In this document: positions 1 through 8,847 of the stretch, one piece after another
Position numbering within the stretch: the stretch's first letter is position 1
Layout of the letters: each line of letters begins with the position of its first letter
Assembly: GCF_026153515.1 (NCBI RefSeq)
Contig: NZ_CP110644.1
Span: forward strand, 1,889,501 to 1,953,500
Length of the DNA: 64,000 nucleotides
Direction of reading: 5' to 3'
Source of the DNA: Pseudomonas sp. KU26590
GTDB taxonomy: Bacteria > Pseudomonadota > Gammaproteobacteria > Pseudomonadales > Pseudomonadaceae
The notes under the pieces: generated by a model
Database searches by the model: none
What the model was told of the DNA's origin: nothing
The model's input: the letters and a program-made list of their open reading frames with translations, nothing else
Made by a program: the position numbers and the translations under genes

Positions 1-1020
1 AGTTGTAAACCTCACGACGCCATGCCTGCTGACACACCGCATTCATTGTGTTGCTGCCGCTGCGCGCCAGATCGCGGGACAAGCCACGCTCCTACAGTGG
101 ATCTGCGTCGATTCACAAACATCGTGGTGGTGCGGAAGCCGGTTTGCGTCGAGCGCAAAACCGGATTGCGGCCGGACGCAAAGGTGCGGGCACACGCAAA
201 ACCTGTAGGAGCGCGCTTGCCCGCGAACGCGGTGGGTCAGGCAACGTTGATGGCACAGGCAAATCGCATTCGCGGGCAAGCGCGCTCCTACAGTAGATCT
301 GCGGCGACCGCGAGATCGTGGGCATCCGCAACACCGGTTTGCGGCCGAACGCAAAGGCGCAGGCACACGCACACGCACACGCACACGCACACGCAAAACC
401 TGTAGGAGCGTGGCTTGTCCCGCGATCGGCTGCGAAGCAGTTGTAAACCTCACGACGCCATGCCTGCTGACACACCGCATTCATTGTGTTGCTGCCGCTG
501 CGCGCCAGATCGCGGGACAAGCCACGCTCCCACAGTGGATCTGCGTCGATTCACAAACATCGTGGTGGTGCGGAAGCCGGTTTGCGGCGAACGCAAAACC
601 GGTTTGCGGCCGGACGCAAAGGCGCAGGCACACGCAAAACCTGTAGGAGCGCGCTTGCCCGCGAACGCGGTGGGTCAGGCAACGTTGATGGCACAGGCAG
701 ATCGCATTCGCGGGCAAGCGCGCTCCTACAGTAGATCTGCGGCGACCGCGAGATCGTGGGCATCCGCAACACCGGTTTGCGGCGAACGCAAAGGCGCAGG
801 CACACGCAAAACCTGTAGGAGCGTGGCTTGTCCCGCGATCGGCTGCGAAGCAGTCGCAAACCTCACGACGCCATGCCTGCTGACACACCGCATTCATTTT
901 GTTGCTGCCGCTGCGCGCCAGATCGCGGGACAAGCCACGCTCCTACAGTGGATCTGCGTCGATTCACAAACATCGTGGTGGTGCGGAAGCCGGTTTGCGG
1001 CGAACGCAAAATCCAACGGC
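1..1020. repeat. Tandem REP-bearing repeat array (about 2.4 units of 413-438 bp)
   Basis: A unit starting AGTTGTAAACCTCACGACGC at 1 recurs at 439 and, slightly changed, at 852. Each unit holds two palindromic REP pairs: one with arms GTAGGAGCGCGCTTGCCCGCG (203-293 and 641-731) and one with arms GTAGGAGCGTGGCTTGTCCCGCG (about 400-535 and 813-948). The first two units differ in length mainly through a microsatellite at 364-393. The arginine-rich open frames here lie inside the repeats and are not credible genes. I see no other gene in 1-1152. Confidence 0.9.
364..393. repeat. CACACG hexanucleotide microsatellite (5 copies)
   Basis: Five perfect CACACG copies. The matching sites in the same large repeat (near 189, 629 and 801) have one copy, so this site has gained about 24 bp, which accounts for most of the unit-length difference. 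It looks like replication slippage in non-coding DNA. Confidence 0.85.
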
Positions 1021-1152
1021 CTGATCTAATCCTGTTGGCGTCAGCTTGCTGGCGAATGCGGTGGGTCGGTACATGTTCAGGAGGGGTTCAGCGCTGGCTG
1101 CGTATGCTCCAAACCGTACCCAACAAGGCGCCTGGCGCTGGAGGACCTGCTC

Positions 1153-1581
1153 ATGCTGACGTTCAACAAGCTCTTTCTGGCGCTGGCGTTTCTTGGCAGC
1201 AGCGCGGCGGCGCAAGCGGCTGATGGCAACGCGGACGTGTCCCGCACCGATTTCGGCAAGAACACCGAACGCGCCGACCGCCTCAACGGCCTGCGTCGCA
1301 GCATTGCCAGCAGCACTCAGGTCGGCAGCTGGAGCCAGACGTTCAGCCAGCAACCTGTGGATGATCCCTACGCCGCCGGCTACGGAAATCTCACCGCCCG
1401 TGTCAACGGTGTGAGCGTGCAAACGGGCACTCTTGCGGCCGCTGACACCCCGCAGATGTCCTTGCCGAGTACGACTAGACTGTTCGAGGCCAGCCCACCG
1501 GTCCGCACGCTGCAGCAACCGTCTTCGCTGAGCTTGAGCGAGAGTCAGCACACTTATTTACCCGTCCACCACGTTTTGTAA
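1153..1581 (+). CDS. Small exported hypothetical protein upstream of phoPQ
   Basis: A 142-residue protein with a clear Sec signal peptide: short N-terminus, hydrophobic stretch at about residues 7-15, and an SSAAAQAAD cleavage region near residue 23. The mature part is hydrophilic and rich in Ser and Thr, with no domain I recognise. A GAGGA ribosome-binding site at 1140-1145 supports the ATG. It lies 143 bp upstream of phoP on the same strand, where P. aeruginosa has oprH. The protein does not look like the OprH beta-barrel, so any PhoP link rests on position only. The product is probably periplasmic. Function unknown. Confidence 0.7.
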   Translation: MLTFNKLFLALAFLGSSAAAQAADGNADVSRTDFGKNTERADRLNGLRRSIASSTQVGSWSQTFSQQPVDDPYAAGYGNLTARVNGVSVQTGTLAAADTPQMSLPSTTRLFEASPPVRTLQQPSSLSLSESQHTYLPVHHVL

Positions 1582-1724
1582 GCCGCCAGCCTGTTTTTCG
1601 CGGTGTCTGGATTGCACAATCGCTGCCGGGCTCGTCACACTGCACGCGCTCGGCAGCGTCGTTGAGAACTCTTTAAGCAAGAGAATCACGAAACGAGGGG
1701 TATGCCTTTGCCTGGGAGAGCGTC

Positions 1725-2402
1725 ATGAAATTGCTGGTTGTCGAAGATGAAGCCCTGCTGCGTCACCACCTGCAGACCCGCCTGACCGAAAGCGGTCACG
1801 TCGTCGAAGCGGTGGGCAACGCTGAGGAAGCGTTGTATCAGGCGGGCCAGTTCAACCACGATCTGGCGGTCATCGACCTGGGCTTGCCGGGTGTCGGCGG
1901 TCTCGACCTGATCCGTCAACTGCGCGTGCAGAACAAGGCGTTCCCGATCCTCATCCTGACCGCGCGCGGCAACTGGCAGGACAAAGTCGAAGGCCTGGCT
2001 GCCGGCGCCGACGACTACGTGGTCAAACCGTTCCAGTTCGAAGAGCTCGAAGCGCGCCTCAACGCCTTGCTGCGACGCTCCAGCGGTTTCACCCACTCCA
2101 CGATCGTCGCCGGCCCGCTGAGCCTGGATCTCAACCGCAAGCAGGCGTCGCTGGATGAACAGCCGCTGGCGCTGACCGCCTACGAATACCGGATTCTCGA
2201 ATACCTCATGCGTCACCACCAGCAAGTGGTGCCCAAAGAGCGCCTGATGGAGCAGCTGTACCCCGATGACGACGAGCGCGATCCGAACGTGATCGAAGTG
2301 CTGGTCGGCCGCCTGCGGCGCAAACTCGAAGGGCCTGCCGGCTTCAAACCGATCGACACCGTGCGCGGCCTGGGCTACCTGTTTACCGAGCGCTGTACAT
2401 GA
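1725..2402 (+). CDS. phoP: Two-component response regulator PhoP
   Basis: OmpR-family response regulator, 225 residues. The receiver has the phospho-acceptor Asp51 (VIDLGLPG) and the conserved Lys101 (DDYVVKPFQ). The C-terminal winged helix carries the usual GRLRRKLE and TVRGLGYLF segments. The sequence closely matches my memory of Pseudomonas PhoP, which controls Mg2+-limitation and cationic-peptide responses such as lipid A modification. The stop overlaps the next start by 4 bp, so it is coupled with the sensor gene. The ATG lies 7-10 bases after a GGGAGAG site. Identification as PhoP rather than another OmpR regulator rests on close resemblance plus the paired PhoQ and dctA synteny. Confidence 0.95.
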   Translation: MKLLVVEDEALLRHHLQTRLTESGHVVEAVGNAEEALYQAGQFNHDLAVIDLGLPGVGGLDLIRQLRVQNKAFPILILTARGNWQDKVEGLAAGADDYVVKPFQFEELEARLNALLRRSSGFTHSTIVAGPLSLDLNRKQASLDEQPLALTAYEYRILEYLMRHHQQVVPKERLMEQLYPDDDERDPNVIEVLVGRLRRKLEGPAGFKPIDTVRGLGYLFTERCT

Positions 2403-3742
2403 TTCGTTCGCTGCGCCTGCGTCTTATGCTGGGCGCCGCGACCCTGGCGGTTATCTTCATGCTGCTGATGCTGCCGGCGCTGCAGAGCGCCTTCAGCCTG
2501 GCGCTGGAAAGCTCCATCGAAAAACGTCTGGCGTCGGACGTCACCACGCTGATCTCCGCCGCCCGCGTCGAAGACGACCACCTGCTGATGCCGGCATTAC
2601 TGCCCGGCGAGCAATTCAGCCTGCCCGACAGCCGCTTGCTCGGCTACATCTATAACCGCGCCGGCAAACTGGTGTGGCGCTCCCGGGCCACCGAAGACGA
2701 AGCCATCGACTACCAGCCGCGCTATGACGGCCGCGGCAACGAGTTCGCCAAGATTCGCCAGCCCAATGGCGAGGAGTTCTTCGTCTATGACGTCGAAATC
2801 AAACTGCTCGGCGGGCGTAACGCGGCTTTCAGCATCGTCGCCTTGCAGCCGGTGCGCGAATACCAGGAAACCATCTCCGGCCTGCGCGAAAAGCTCTACC
2901 TGGGTTTCGGCGGCGCGTTGCTGGTCCTGCTGATTCTGCTGTGGGGCGGGCTGACCTGGGGCCTGCGCGCGCTGCGGGGCATGAGTCAGGAACTCGATCA
3001 GGTCGAGGCCGGCTCCCGGGAAAGCCTCAGCGAAGAACACCCCAGCGAACTGCTGCGCCTGACCGACTCGCTCAACCGCCTGTTGCGCAGCGAACGTGAA
3101 CAACGCACCCGTTACCGCGACTCCCTCGACGATCTGGCCCACAGCCTGAAAACCCCGCTCGCGGTGCTGCAGGGCGTCAGTGAGCAGATCGCCAAACGGC
3201 CGGAGGATCTGGAGCAGGCGCGGATTCTGCAATCGCAGATCGAACGCATGAGCCAGCAGATCAGCTATCAGTTGCAGCGCGCCAGCCTGCGCAAAAGCGG
3301 GCTGGTGCGTTATCACGTGGCCCTCAAACCCGTGGTGCAGAGCCTGTGCAACACGCTGGAAAAGGTCTACCGCGACAAGCGCGTCAACGTGGTCCTCGAC
3401 CTGCCGGACAACGGCCAGGTGCAGATGGAGGAGGGCGCCTTGCTGGAAATGCTCGGCAACCTGCTGGAAAACGCCTACCGCCTGTGTCTCGGCGAGGTTC
3501 GCGTGAGCTGGCGGTCTTCGATGATGGGCGACGAGCTGTGCATCGAAGACGACGGTCCGGGCGTTCCGGAAAGCCAGCGCGCACGGATTCTCGAACGCGG
3601 CGAGCGGCTGGACACGCAAAACGCGGGGCAGGGCATCGGTCTGGCGGTGGTCAAGGACATCATCGAAAGCTACGGCGCGCAGCTGACCCTGGGCGATTCG
3701 GAACTGGGCGGCGCGGCCTTCCGCATTCAGTTCGCCCTCTAA
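2399..3742 (+). CDS. phoQ: Sensor histidine kinase PhoQ
   Basis: Inner-membrane histidine kinase, 447 residues. It has a first membrane helix at about residues 9-30, a periplasmic sensor to about 165, and a second helix at about 168-188. A HAMP-like linker follows, then the H-box with His248 (DDLAHSLKTP), the N-box (MLGNLLENAY) and the G boxes (DDGPGVP, GQGIGLAVV). The SLKTP version of the H-box is typical of PhoQ. The acidic patch EDDHLLMPALLPGEQ in the sensor region fits the divalent-cation or membrane-facing surface known in this family. It overlaps phoP by 4 bp. By homology it senses low Mg2+ and antimicrobial peptides and phosphorylates PhoP. Confidence 0.95.
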   Translation: MIRSLRLRLMLGAATLAVIFMLLMLPALQSAFSLALESSIEKRLASDVTTLISAARVEDDHLLMPALLPGEQFSLPDSRLLGYIYNRAGKLVWRSRATEDEAIDYQPRYDGRGNEFAKIRQPNGEEFFVYDVEIKLLGGRNAAFSIVALQPVREYQETISGLREKLYLGFGGALLVLLILLWGGLTWGLRALRGMSQELDQVEAGSRESLSEEHPSELLRLTDSLNRLLRSEREQRTRYRDSLDDLAHSLKTPLAVLQGVSEQIAKRPEDLEQARILQSQIERMSQQISYQLQRASLRKSGLVRYHVALKPVVQSLCNTLEKVYRDKRVNVVLDLPDNGQVQMEEGALLEMLGNLLENAYRLCLGEVRVSWRSSMMGDELCIEDDGPGVPESQRARILERGERLDTQNAGQGIGLAVVKDIIESYGAQLTLGDSELGGAAFRIQFAL

Positions 3743-3899
3743 CCTGAGCCCCTTCGCACCTCTGTCGAGGCGGATACCCGCCAGTGTGGCGGAGGAATTG
3801 CCAGAAAACGGCGGAAAACCGCCACCTCTTTGAGCCGATGGGTCCACTGCTAACCTGACGGTTCACGGAATCCGGGCCTGTCACACGATTTAACAACTC

Positions 3900-3914
3900 T
3901 GGCACGGTGCTTGC
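3900..3914 (+). promoter_or_regulatory. Sigma-54 (RpoN) promoter of dctA
   Basis: TGGCACGGTGCTTGC matches the -24/-12 RpoN consensus with the correct GG-N10-GC spacing. It lies about 126 bp upstream of the dctA ATG, in the 298-bp gap after phoQ that contains no gene. dctA is classically RpoN-dependent and activated by the DctB/DctD pair, which fits. DctD enhancer sites would lie further upstream; I could not define them by eye. Confidence 0.85.
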
Positions 3915-4040
3915 GATGCACTGGATAGAGGTCTGCCGCGCGCAGCTCGACAAAAACAAATCCCTCCGAGCAGGAGGGTTCGCACTTTAGGCGTCTCTGC
4001 AGCCGGACTGCCGCAGATCGATGCTCTTGAGGAAACTGCA

Positions 4041-5378
4041 ATGACGACTCGTCAGCCCATCTATAAATCCCTCTACGCCCAGGTGATCGTCGCGATCATC
4101 GTCGGTATCGCGCTTGGTCACTGGTACCCCGAAACTGCCGTAACGCTCAAACCGCTGGGTGACGGGTTCATCAAACTGATCAAAATGGTCATCGCGCCGA
4201 TCATCTTCTGCACCGTTGTCAGCGGTATCGCTGGCATGCAGAGCATGAAATCCGTGGGCAAGACCGGCGGCTACGCGCTGCTGTATTTCGAAATCGTCTC
4301 GACCATCTCGCTGATCATCGGCCTGATCGTGGTCAACGTCGTCCAGCCGGGCGCCGGCATGAACATCGACGTGTCCACCCTCGACGCTTCCAAAGTTGCG
4401 GCCTACGTGACCGCCGGTAAAGACCAGAGCATCGTTGGCTTCATCCTCAACGTCATCCCGAACACCATCGTCGGCGCATTCGCCAACGGCGACATCCTGC
4501 AAGTGCTGATGTTCTCGGTGATCTTCGGTTTCGCCCTGCATCGCCTGGGCGCTTACGGCAAGCCGATCCTGGACTTCATTGATCGCTTCGCCCACATCAT
4601 GTTCAACATCATCAACATGATCATGAAGCTCGCCCCGCTGGGCGCGCTGGGTGCCATGGCATTCACCATCGGTGCGTACGGCGTCAGCTCGCTGGTACAA
4701 CTGGGTCAGTTGATGCTGTGCTTCTACATCACTTGCCTGCTGTTCGTGCTGCTGGTGCTGGGCTCCATCGCGAAAGCGCACGGCTTCAGCATCCTCAAGC
4801 TGATCAAGTACATCCGCGAAGAGCTGTTGATCGTGCTGGGTACCTCGTCGTCCGAGTCGGCACTGCCACGCATGCTGATCAAGATGGAGCGTCTGGGCGC
4901 GAAGAAATCTGTAGTAGGTCTGGTGATCCCGACCGGTTACTCGTTCAACCTCGACGGTACCTCGATCTACCTGACCATGGCTGCGGTGTTCATCGCTCAG
5001 GCCACCAACACCCACATGGACATCACCCATCAGGTCACCCTGTTGCTGGTGCTGCTGCTGTCGTCCAAAGGCGCGGCAGGCGTGACCGGTTCCGGCTTCA
5101 TCGTACTGGCCGCGACGCTTTCTGCCGTGGGTACTCTGCCGGTTGCCGGTCTGGCGCTGATCCTGGGCATCGATCGCTTCATGTCCGAAGCCCGCGCCCT
5201 GACCAACCTGTGCGGCAACGCCGTGGCAACCCTGGTTGTTGCCAAGTGGGTCGGTGAGCTGGACGTTCCGCAGATGCAGGCCGAGCTGGCCTCCGGCGGT
5301 CGTGCCATCGACAACACCGCGCCGACCGACGACCTGGGTGTGGCTGAAACTGCGCCGACCCCTGTTGTGCGTTCGTAA
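4041..5378 (+). CDS. dctA: C4-dicarboxylate/proton symporter DctA
   Basis: Inner-membrane transporter of the dicarboxylate/amino-acid:cation symporter family, 445 residues, the usual length. It imports succinate, fumarate and malate. Visible family signatures are the serine-rich reentrant loop ([13 protein letters not shown], about residues 269-281), the [11 protein letters not shown] motif and the second hairpin [13 protein letters not shown]. The final part [25 protein letters not shown] is also characteristic of DctA. The start is supported by GAGGAAACTGCA before the ATG. It is a single-gene transcript: a sigma-54 promoter upstream and a strong terminator downstream. Its position beside phoPQ matches Pseudomonas synteny. 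Confidence 0.97.
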   Translation: MTTRQPIYKSLYAQVIVAIIVGIALGHWYPETAVTLKPLGDGFIKLIKMVIAPIIFCTVVSGIAGMQSMKSVGKTGGYALLYFEIVSTISLIIGLIVVNVVQPGAGMNIDVSTLDASKVAAYVTAGKDQSIVGFILNVIPNTIVGAFANGDILQVLMFSVIFGFALHRLGAYGKPILDFIDRFAHIMFNIINMIMKLAPLGALGAMAFTIGAYGVSSLVQLGQLMLCFYITCLLFVLLVLGSIAKAHGFSILKLIKYIREELLIVLGTSSSESALPRMLIKMERLGAKKSVVGLVIPTGYSFNLDGTSIYLTMAAVFIAQATNTHMDITHQVTLLLVLLLSSKGAAGVTGSGFIVLAATLSAVGTLPVAGLALILGIDRFMSEARALTNLCGNAVATLVVAKWVGELDVPQMQAELASGGRAIDNTAPTDDLGVAETAPTPVVRS

Positions 5379-5403
5379 CACCCTTTAGCAGTAAAGGTTG
5401 TTG

Positions 5404-5432
5404 AAAAAGCCTGTCTTCGGACGGGCTTTTTT
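5404..5432 (+). terminator. Rho-independent terminator of dctA
   Basis: AAAAGCCTGTC, a TTCG tetraloop and GACGGGCTTTT form an 11-bp stem with one G-U pair, running straight into a T-rich tail. It sits 26 bp after the dctA stop codon. Confidence 0.9.
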
Positions 5433-5484
5433 ATGGGTCTTTTTTGTTGCCGGCCGCTGGCTGTTCGGCAGGCGCAATTTCCCC

Positions 5485-6230
5485 GTGGCAGTGAGCTTGC
5501 TGACGAATGCGGTGGGTCAGGCGAGATGGATGCCACCGGCAAACCGCATTCGCGGGCAAGCGCGCTCCTACATTGGGTCTGCGTCGAACCGGGAAATAGC
5601 GGTGGTACAGAGAACCTGCGTCCAGCGTGTGGGAAAATCTGAAGGCATGCGCATAACCTGTGGGAGCCGGCTTGCTGGCGAAGGCGGTGGGTCAGACGAG
5701 ATGGCCGCCACAGACAGATCGCGTTCGCGGGCAAGCGCGCTCCTACAGTGGATCTGCGTTGGCCGGGATTCGGCGTCATGCGCACAACCTGTGGGAGCCG
5801 GCTTGCTGGCGAATGCGGTGGGTCAGGCGCGATGGACGCCGCAGACAGACCGCGTTCGCGGGCAAGCGCGCTCCTACATTGGGTCTGCGTCGAACCGGGA
5901 AATAGCGGTGGTACGGAGAACCTGCGTCCAGCGTGTGGGAAAACCTGAAGGCCTGCGCCCAACCTGTGGGAGTCAGCTTGCTGACGAATGCGGTGGGTCA
6001 GGCGAGATGGATGCCACAGACAGACCGCGTTCGCGGGCAAGCGCGCTCCTACATTGGGTCTGCGTCGAACCGGGAAATAGCGGTTGTGCGGAGAACCTGC
6101 GTCCAGCGTGTGGGAAAATCTGAAGGCATGCGCCCAACCTGTAGGAGCCGGCTTGCTGGCGAATGCGGTGGGTCAGGCGAGATGGATACCACCGGCAGAC
6201 CGCGTTCGCGGGCAAGCGCGCTCCTACATT
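5485..6230. repeat. Array of five mixed-arm REP pairs
   Basis: Five units start near 5487, 5661, 5793, 5967 and 6142. Each has a left arm of the type GGAGCCGGCTTGCTGGCGAA (or GTGAGCTTGCTGACGAA) and a right arm of the type TTCGCGGGCAAGCGCGCTCC. The two arms come from different REP families, so pairing within a unit is imperfect. Spacers alternate, containing either GAACCGGGAAATAGCGGT or GGCCGGGATTCGGCG, and spacing is 174, 132, 174 and 175 bp. No gene is credible between the dctA terminator and 6243. Confidence 0.88.
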
Positions 6231-6243
6231 GGGTCTGCGGCAA

Positions 6244-6738
6244 TCACTCCACCCGCGTCTCGCCGCTGAACACCAGAATCTCCCGGCAGCGCTTGCACAA
6301 ATACCGGCGTCCCTTGCGCACCAGCTTGTGGCGCTGGGCGGTGAACGGGAAATCGCTTTCCGGGCACGGGCAGCGGTAGATATAGCGGGTCACGCTGCGG
6401 CGCTGGATTTCGTAAGTGTGGCAGCGGTTCGGCGGCAGCTCGTAGACGCCGCGCATGATCAGCTGCCATTCCTCGCCATGGGGCTGGATGGTGTCGCCGA
6501 ACAGTTGATGAGCGACCAGGTGCGCCACCTCGTGGGGGACGGTCTGGCGCAGGAAGTCTTCGCTGTTTTCGAGGTACAGCTGCGGATTGAAGCGCAGCAT
6601 GTTCTCGTGCAGGTGCGCCACGCCTGCCTTTTGGCCGCGCAGTTTGACGCTCACGACCGGGCGCTTGAAGGGGCGTTTGAAGAAATCTTCGGCTTGTTGG
6701 TAGCAGGATTCGACGCGGGTGTTGAGTGGTTCGAGCAT
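6244..6738 (-). CDS. sprT: SprT family zinc metalloprotease-like protein
   Basis: A 164-residue protein with the SprT/Spartan fold. HEVAH (within TVPHEVAHLVAHQLF) is the HExxH zinc-metalloprotease motif, followed by a third histidine in QPHGEEW. The C-terminal zinc ribbon has Cys pairs in YRCPCPES and LCKRCREI. The length is normal for bacterial SprT. Bacterial members are little studied; the eukaryotic relative Spartan removes DNA-protein crosslinks, so that role is only inference here. Monocistronic on the minus strand, with a REP array at its 3' end. Confidence 0.9.
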   Translation of the reverse strand: MLEPLNTRVESCYQQAEDFFKRPFKRPVVSVKLRGQKAGVAHLHENMLRFNPQLYLENSEDFLRQTVPHEVAHLVAHQLFGDTIQPHGEEWQLIMRGVYELPPNRCHTYEIQRRSVTRYIYRCPCPESDFPFTAQRHKLVRKGRRYLCKRCREILVFSGETRVE

Positions 6739-6821
6739 GCTTCATCGGTCTCCAGAGGAGGCGAGTATGCCGCAAAGCGCTTGCCCCGCCAAAACCCAAA
6801 GCGCCGAATGGTCACCGGGTA

Positions 6822-7424
6822 CTAACTGGTGAATTCCGGCCCCATGCCGACGCCCCACAGCACCACCGTAAACGCCATGATTGCCACCAACACCACTAGC
6901 CCGACCGCCAGCACCGAGCTTGAGAACATGAAGCCTTCGTCCGGGTGTACGTCCATGAACACCGGCAAACCGACGTACAGCAGGTACACCGTGTAGCAGA
7001 CCGCCGCCAGCCCGACCATCATTCCCAGCCACATGTGCGGGTACAGCGCGGCCAGCCCGCCGAGGAACAGCGGCGTCGCCGTGTAGGTCGCGAAGGCCAC
7101 GCAGCGCGCCAGGCTGGGTGTTGCATCATAGGTGCGCGCCATCCAGTGGATAAACCCGCCCATGACGCCGACCCCGGCAAGCATGGCGATGTAGGACATC
7201 AGCGCCATCCACACCGCGCTGTCGCTGGTCAGCATGACCGGCGCGCGTTCGCTGATCTGCCAGCCCACCTGCGTCGTGCCGATGTACGCCGACACCGCCG
7301 GGATCGCCGCCAGGATCAGCGTATGGGTGAGGTACAGGTGGCCGATGCTTTCTTCACCTTCGCCCCGTATCTGTTGCCATTCCTGATCGGGGTGGGTGAA
7401 CAGCCCCAAGACGTGATGGATCAT
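6822..7424 (-). CDS. Yip1 family inner-membrane protein
   Basis: About 200 residues. The chosen start (MIHHVLGLFTHPDQEW) has a GGGAG site eight bases upstream. The open frame extends 26 codons further upstream, but that part is Trp/Gly-rich and unconvincing. The N-terminal P-x-x-E-W segment followed by five hydrophobic helices (about residues 30-50, 68-90, 105-125, 130-152 and 172-195) is the Yip1/YIPF pattern common in pseudomonads. No enzyme motif. Function unknown, possibly membrane organisation. It stands alone between sprT and ttcA on the minus strand. Confidence 0.75.
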   Translation of the reverse strand: MIHHVLGLFTHPDQEWQQIRGEGEESIGHLYLTHTLILAAIPAVSAYIGTTQVGWQISERAPVMLTSDSAVWMALMSYIAMLAGVGVMGGFIHWMARTYDATPSLARCVAFATYTATPLFLGGLAALYPHMWLGMMVGLAAVCYTVYLLYVGLPVFMDVHPDEGFMFSSSVLAVGLVVLVAIMAFTVVLWGVGMGPEFTS

Positions 7425-7654
7425 GTCCGTTACTCCCGTGAAGTGTGCCGCCGCTTCCAACGAAGCGCCTGACCGCCAGATGCCGCCAGGACAAGGCCAC
7501 AATCGATCAAGGGAACTGGCTGCGACCTCTCAGGCCAGTATAGAAAGCTGAGCACCCGAAAACCGGATGCCTTAGAGCGATTGAGGTGTTCAAGCGCGCT
7601 GCTAATAGCGGTTGGTAATCAGCCGCCCACTCAAACAGATGCACGAGTGGGCTT

Positions 7655-7745
7655 TTGTAGGAGCCGGCTTGCTGGCGAACCTGGCAGGGCAGACACTTTT
7701 TTGTCGACTGGACGCGCGAATTCGCCAGCAAGCCGGCTCCTACAG
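7655..7745. repeat. REP palindrome pair (GCCGGCTTGCTGGC family)
   Basis: TGTAGGAGCCGGCTTGCTGG near 7657 and its reverse complement ending near 7744 flank a spacer of about 40 bp. It lies in the divergent gap between the Yip1-like gene and ttcA (7425-7851), which holds no other recognisable feature. Confidence 0.9.
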
Positions 7746-7851
7746 CGGGGAGCCTCACGATGGCTATGCATTACCCAACCTGCGCTTTTTGCGTAAAATG
7801 CCGACCCTTTCCCCACGTCTCTTCACACCACAGCGAGCGGACACCAGCGCC

Positions 7852-8676
7852 ATGGGCAGCCTTTCAGTCAATCAGAACAAACTGCAGAAGCGTCTGCGTC
7901 GGCTCGCGGGCGAAGCAGTGGCCGACTACAACATGATTGAAGACGGCGACAAGGTGATGGTCTGCCTGTCCGGCGGCAAGGACAGTTACACCCTGCTGGA
8001 TGTGCTGCTGCATATGCAGAAAGTCGCGCCGATCCATTTCGATATCGTCGCGGTGAACATGGACCAGAAACAGCCGGGTTTCCCCGAGCACGTGCTGCCG
8101 GCGTACCTGAAGCAGCTGGGCGTGGAGTATCACATCGTCGAGAAAGACACCTATTCGCTGGTCAAAGAGTTGGTGCCCGAGGGCCGGACGACGTGCTCGC
8201 TGTGTTCGCGGCTGCGCCGGGGCACGCTGTATACCTTTGCGGATGAAATCGGCGCGACCAAGATGGCGCTGGGTCACCACCGCGACGACATCATCGAGAC
8301 GTTTTTCCTGAACATGTTTTTCCAGGGCAGCATCAAGGCCATGCCGCCCAAGCTGCGCGCCGACGATGGCCGCAACGTGGTGATCCGTCCGCTGGCGTAT
8401 TGCGCCGAGAAGGACATTCAGGCGTACTCGGACATCAAGCAATTCCCGATCATCCCGTGCAACCTGTGCGGTTCCCAGGAAAACCTGCAGCGTCAGGTAG
8501 TCAAGGACATGCTGCAGGACTGGGACCGCAAAACCCCGGGCCGCTCCGACATGATTTTCCGCAGCTTGCAGAACGTCCAGCCGTCGCAACTGGCGGACCG
8601 CAACCTGTTCGACTTCACCAACCTGCGCATCGACGAAACCGCTGCCTCGCGGTTTGTGAATGTGGTGAATGTGTAA
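7852..8676 (+). CDS. ttcA: tRNA 2-thiocytidine(32) synthetase TtcA
   Basis: A 274-residue enzyme, the normal TtcA size from this start. The open frame continues upstream, with another ATG at 7799, but that part overlaps repeat-derived sequence. The PP-loop ATPase motif SGGKDS is at residues 40-45. The [4Fe-4S]-binding Cys pairs are CSLC (115/118) and CNLC (203/206). TtcA adenylates and then thiolates cytidine 32 in certain tRNAs, using an iron-sulfur cluster. [17 protein letters not shown] is a typical family segment. Transcribed alone, with a REP element downstream. Confidence 0.95.
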   Translation: MGSLSVNQNKLQKRLRRLAGEAVADYNMIEDGDKVMVCLSGGKDSYTLLDVLLHMQKVAPIHFDIVAVNMDQKQPGFPEHVLPAYLKQLGVEYHIVEKDTYSLVKELVPEGRTTCSLCSRLRRGTLYTFADEIGATKMALGHHRDDIIETFFLNMFFQGSIKAMPPKLRADDGRNVVIRPLAYCAEKDIQAYSDIKQFPIIPCNLCGSQENLQRQVVKDMLQDWDRKTPGRSDMIFRSLQNVQPSQLADRNLFDFTNLRIDETAASRFVNVVNV

Positions 8677-8692
8677 AACCTTTCGCTGTCCC

Positions 8693-8797
8693 CTGTAGGA
8701 GCGCGCTTGGTCTGGGCCGCATCCGGACGATTGCGGAGTGTCAGTCGCCAAATATGAACCTGATCCACCGCAATCGCGGGCAAGCGCGCTCCTACAG
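8693..8797. repeat. REP palindrome pair
   Basis: CTGTAGGAGCGCGCTTGGTC at the left and a right arm ending GCGCGCTCCTACAG. The left arm is the variant ending TTGGTCTGGGCCGCATCCGGACGA, also seen at 9946-9975 and 23154-23190. It lies between two convergent genes and may help end transcription. Confidence 0.85.
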
Positions 8798-8847
8798 TTG
8801 ACTTGCGTCGGATGAGGTTGATGCGTTCACCCTCAATCACGCATCTG

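Noticed and set aside
22..1029. Many arginine- and cysteine-rich open frames in the REP array
   Set aside because: They repeat with the DNA repeat and differ only as it does, have no ribosome-binding sites, and encode no known domain.
3987..5381. A 464-codon minus-strand open frame opposite dctA
   Set aside because: DctA is unmistakable on the plus strand. The complement is low-complexity (Asp, His, Gln) and has no known fold.
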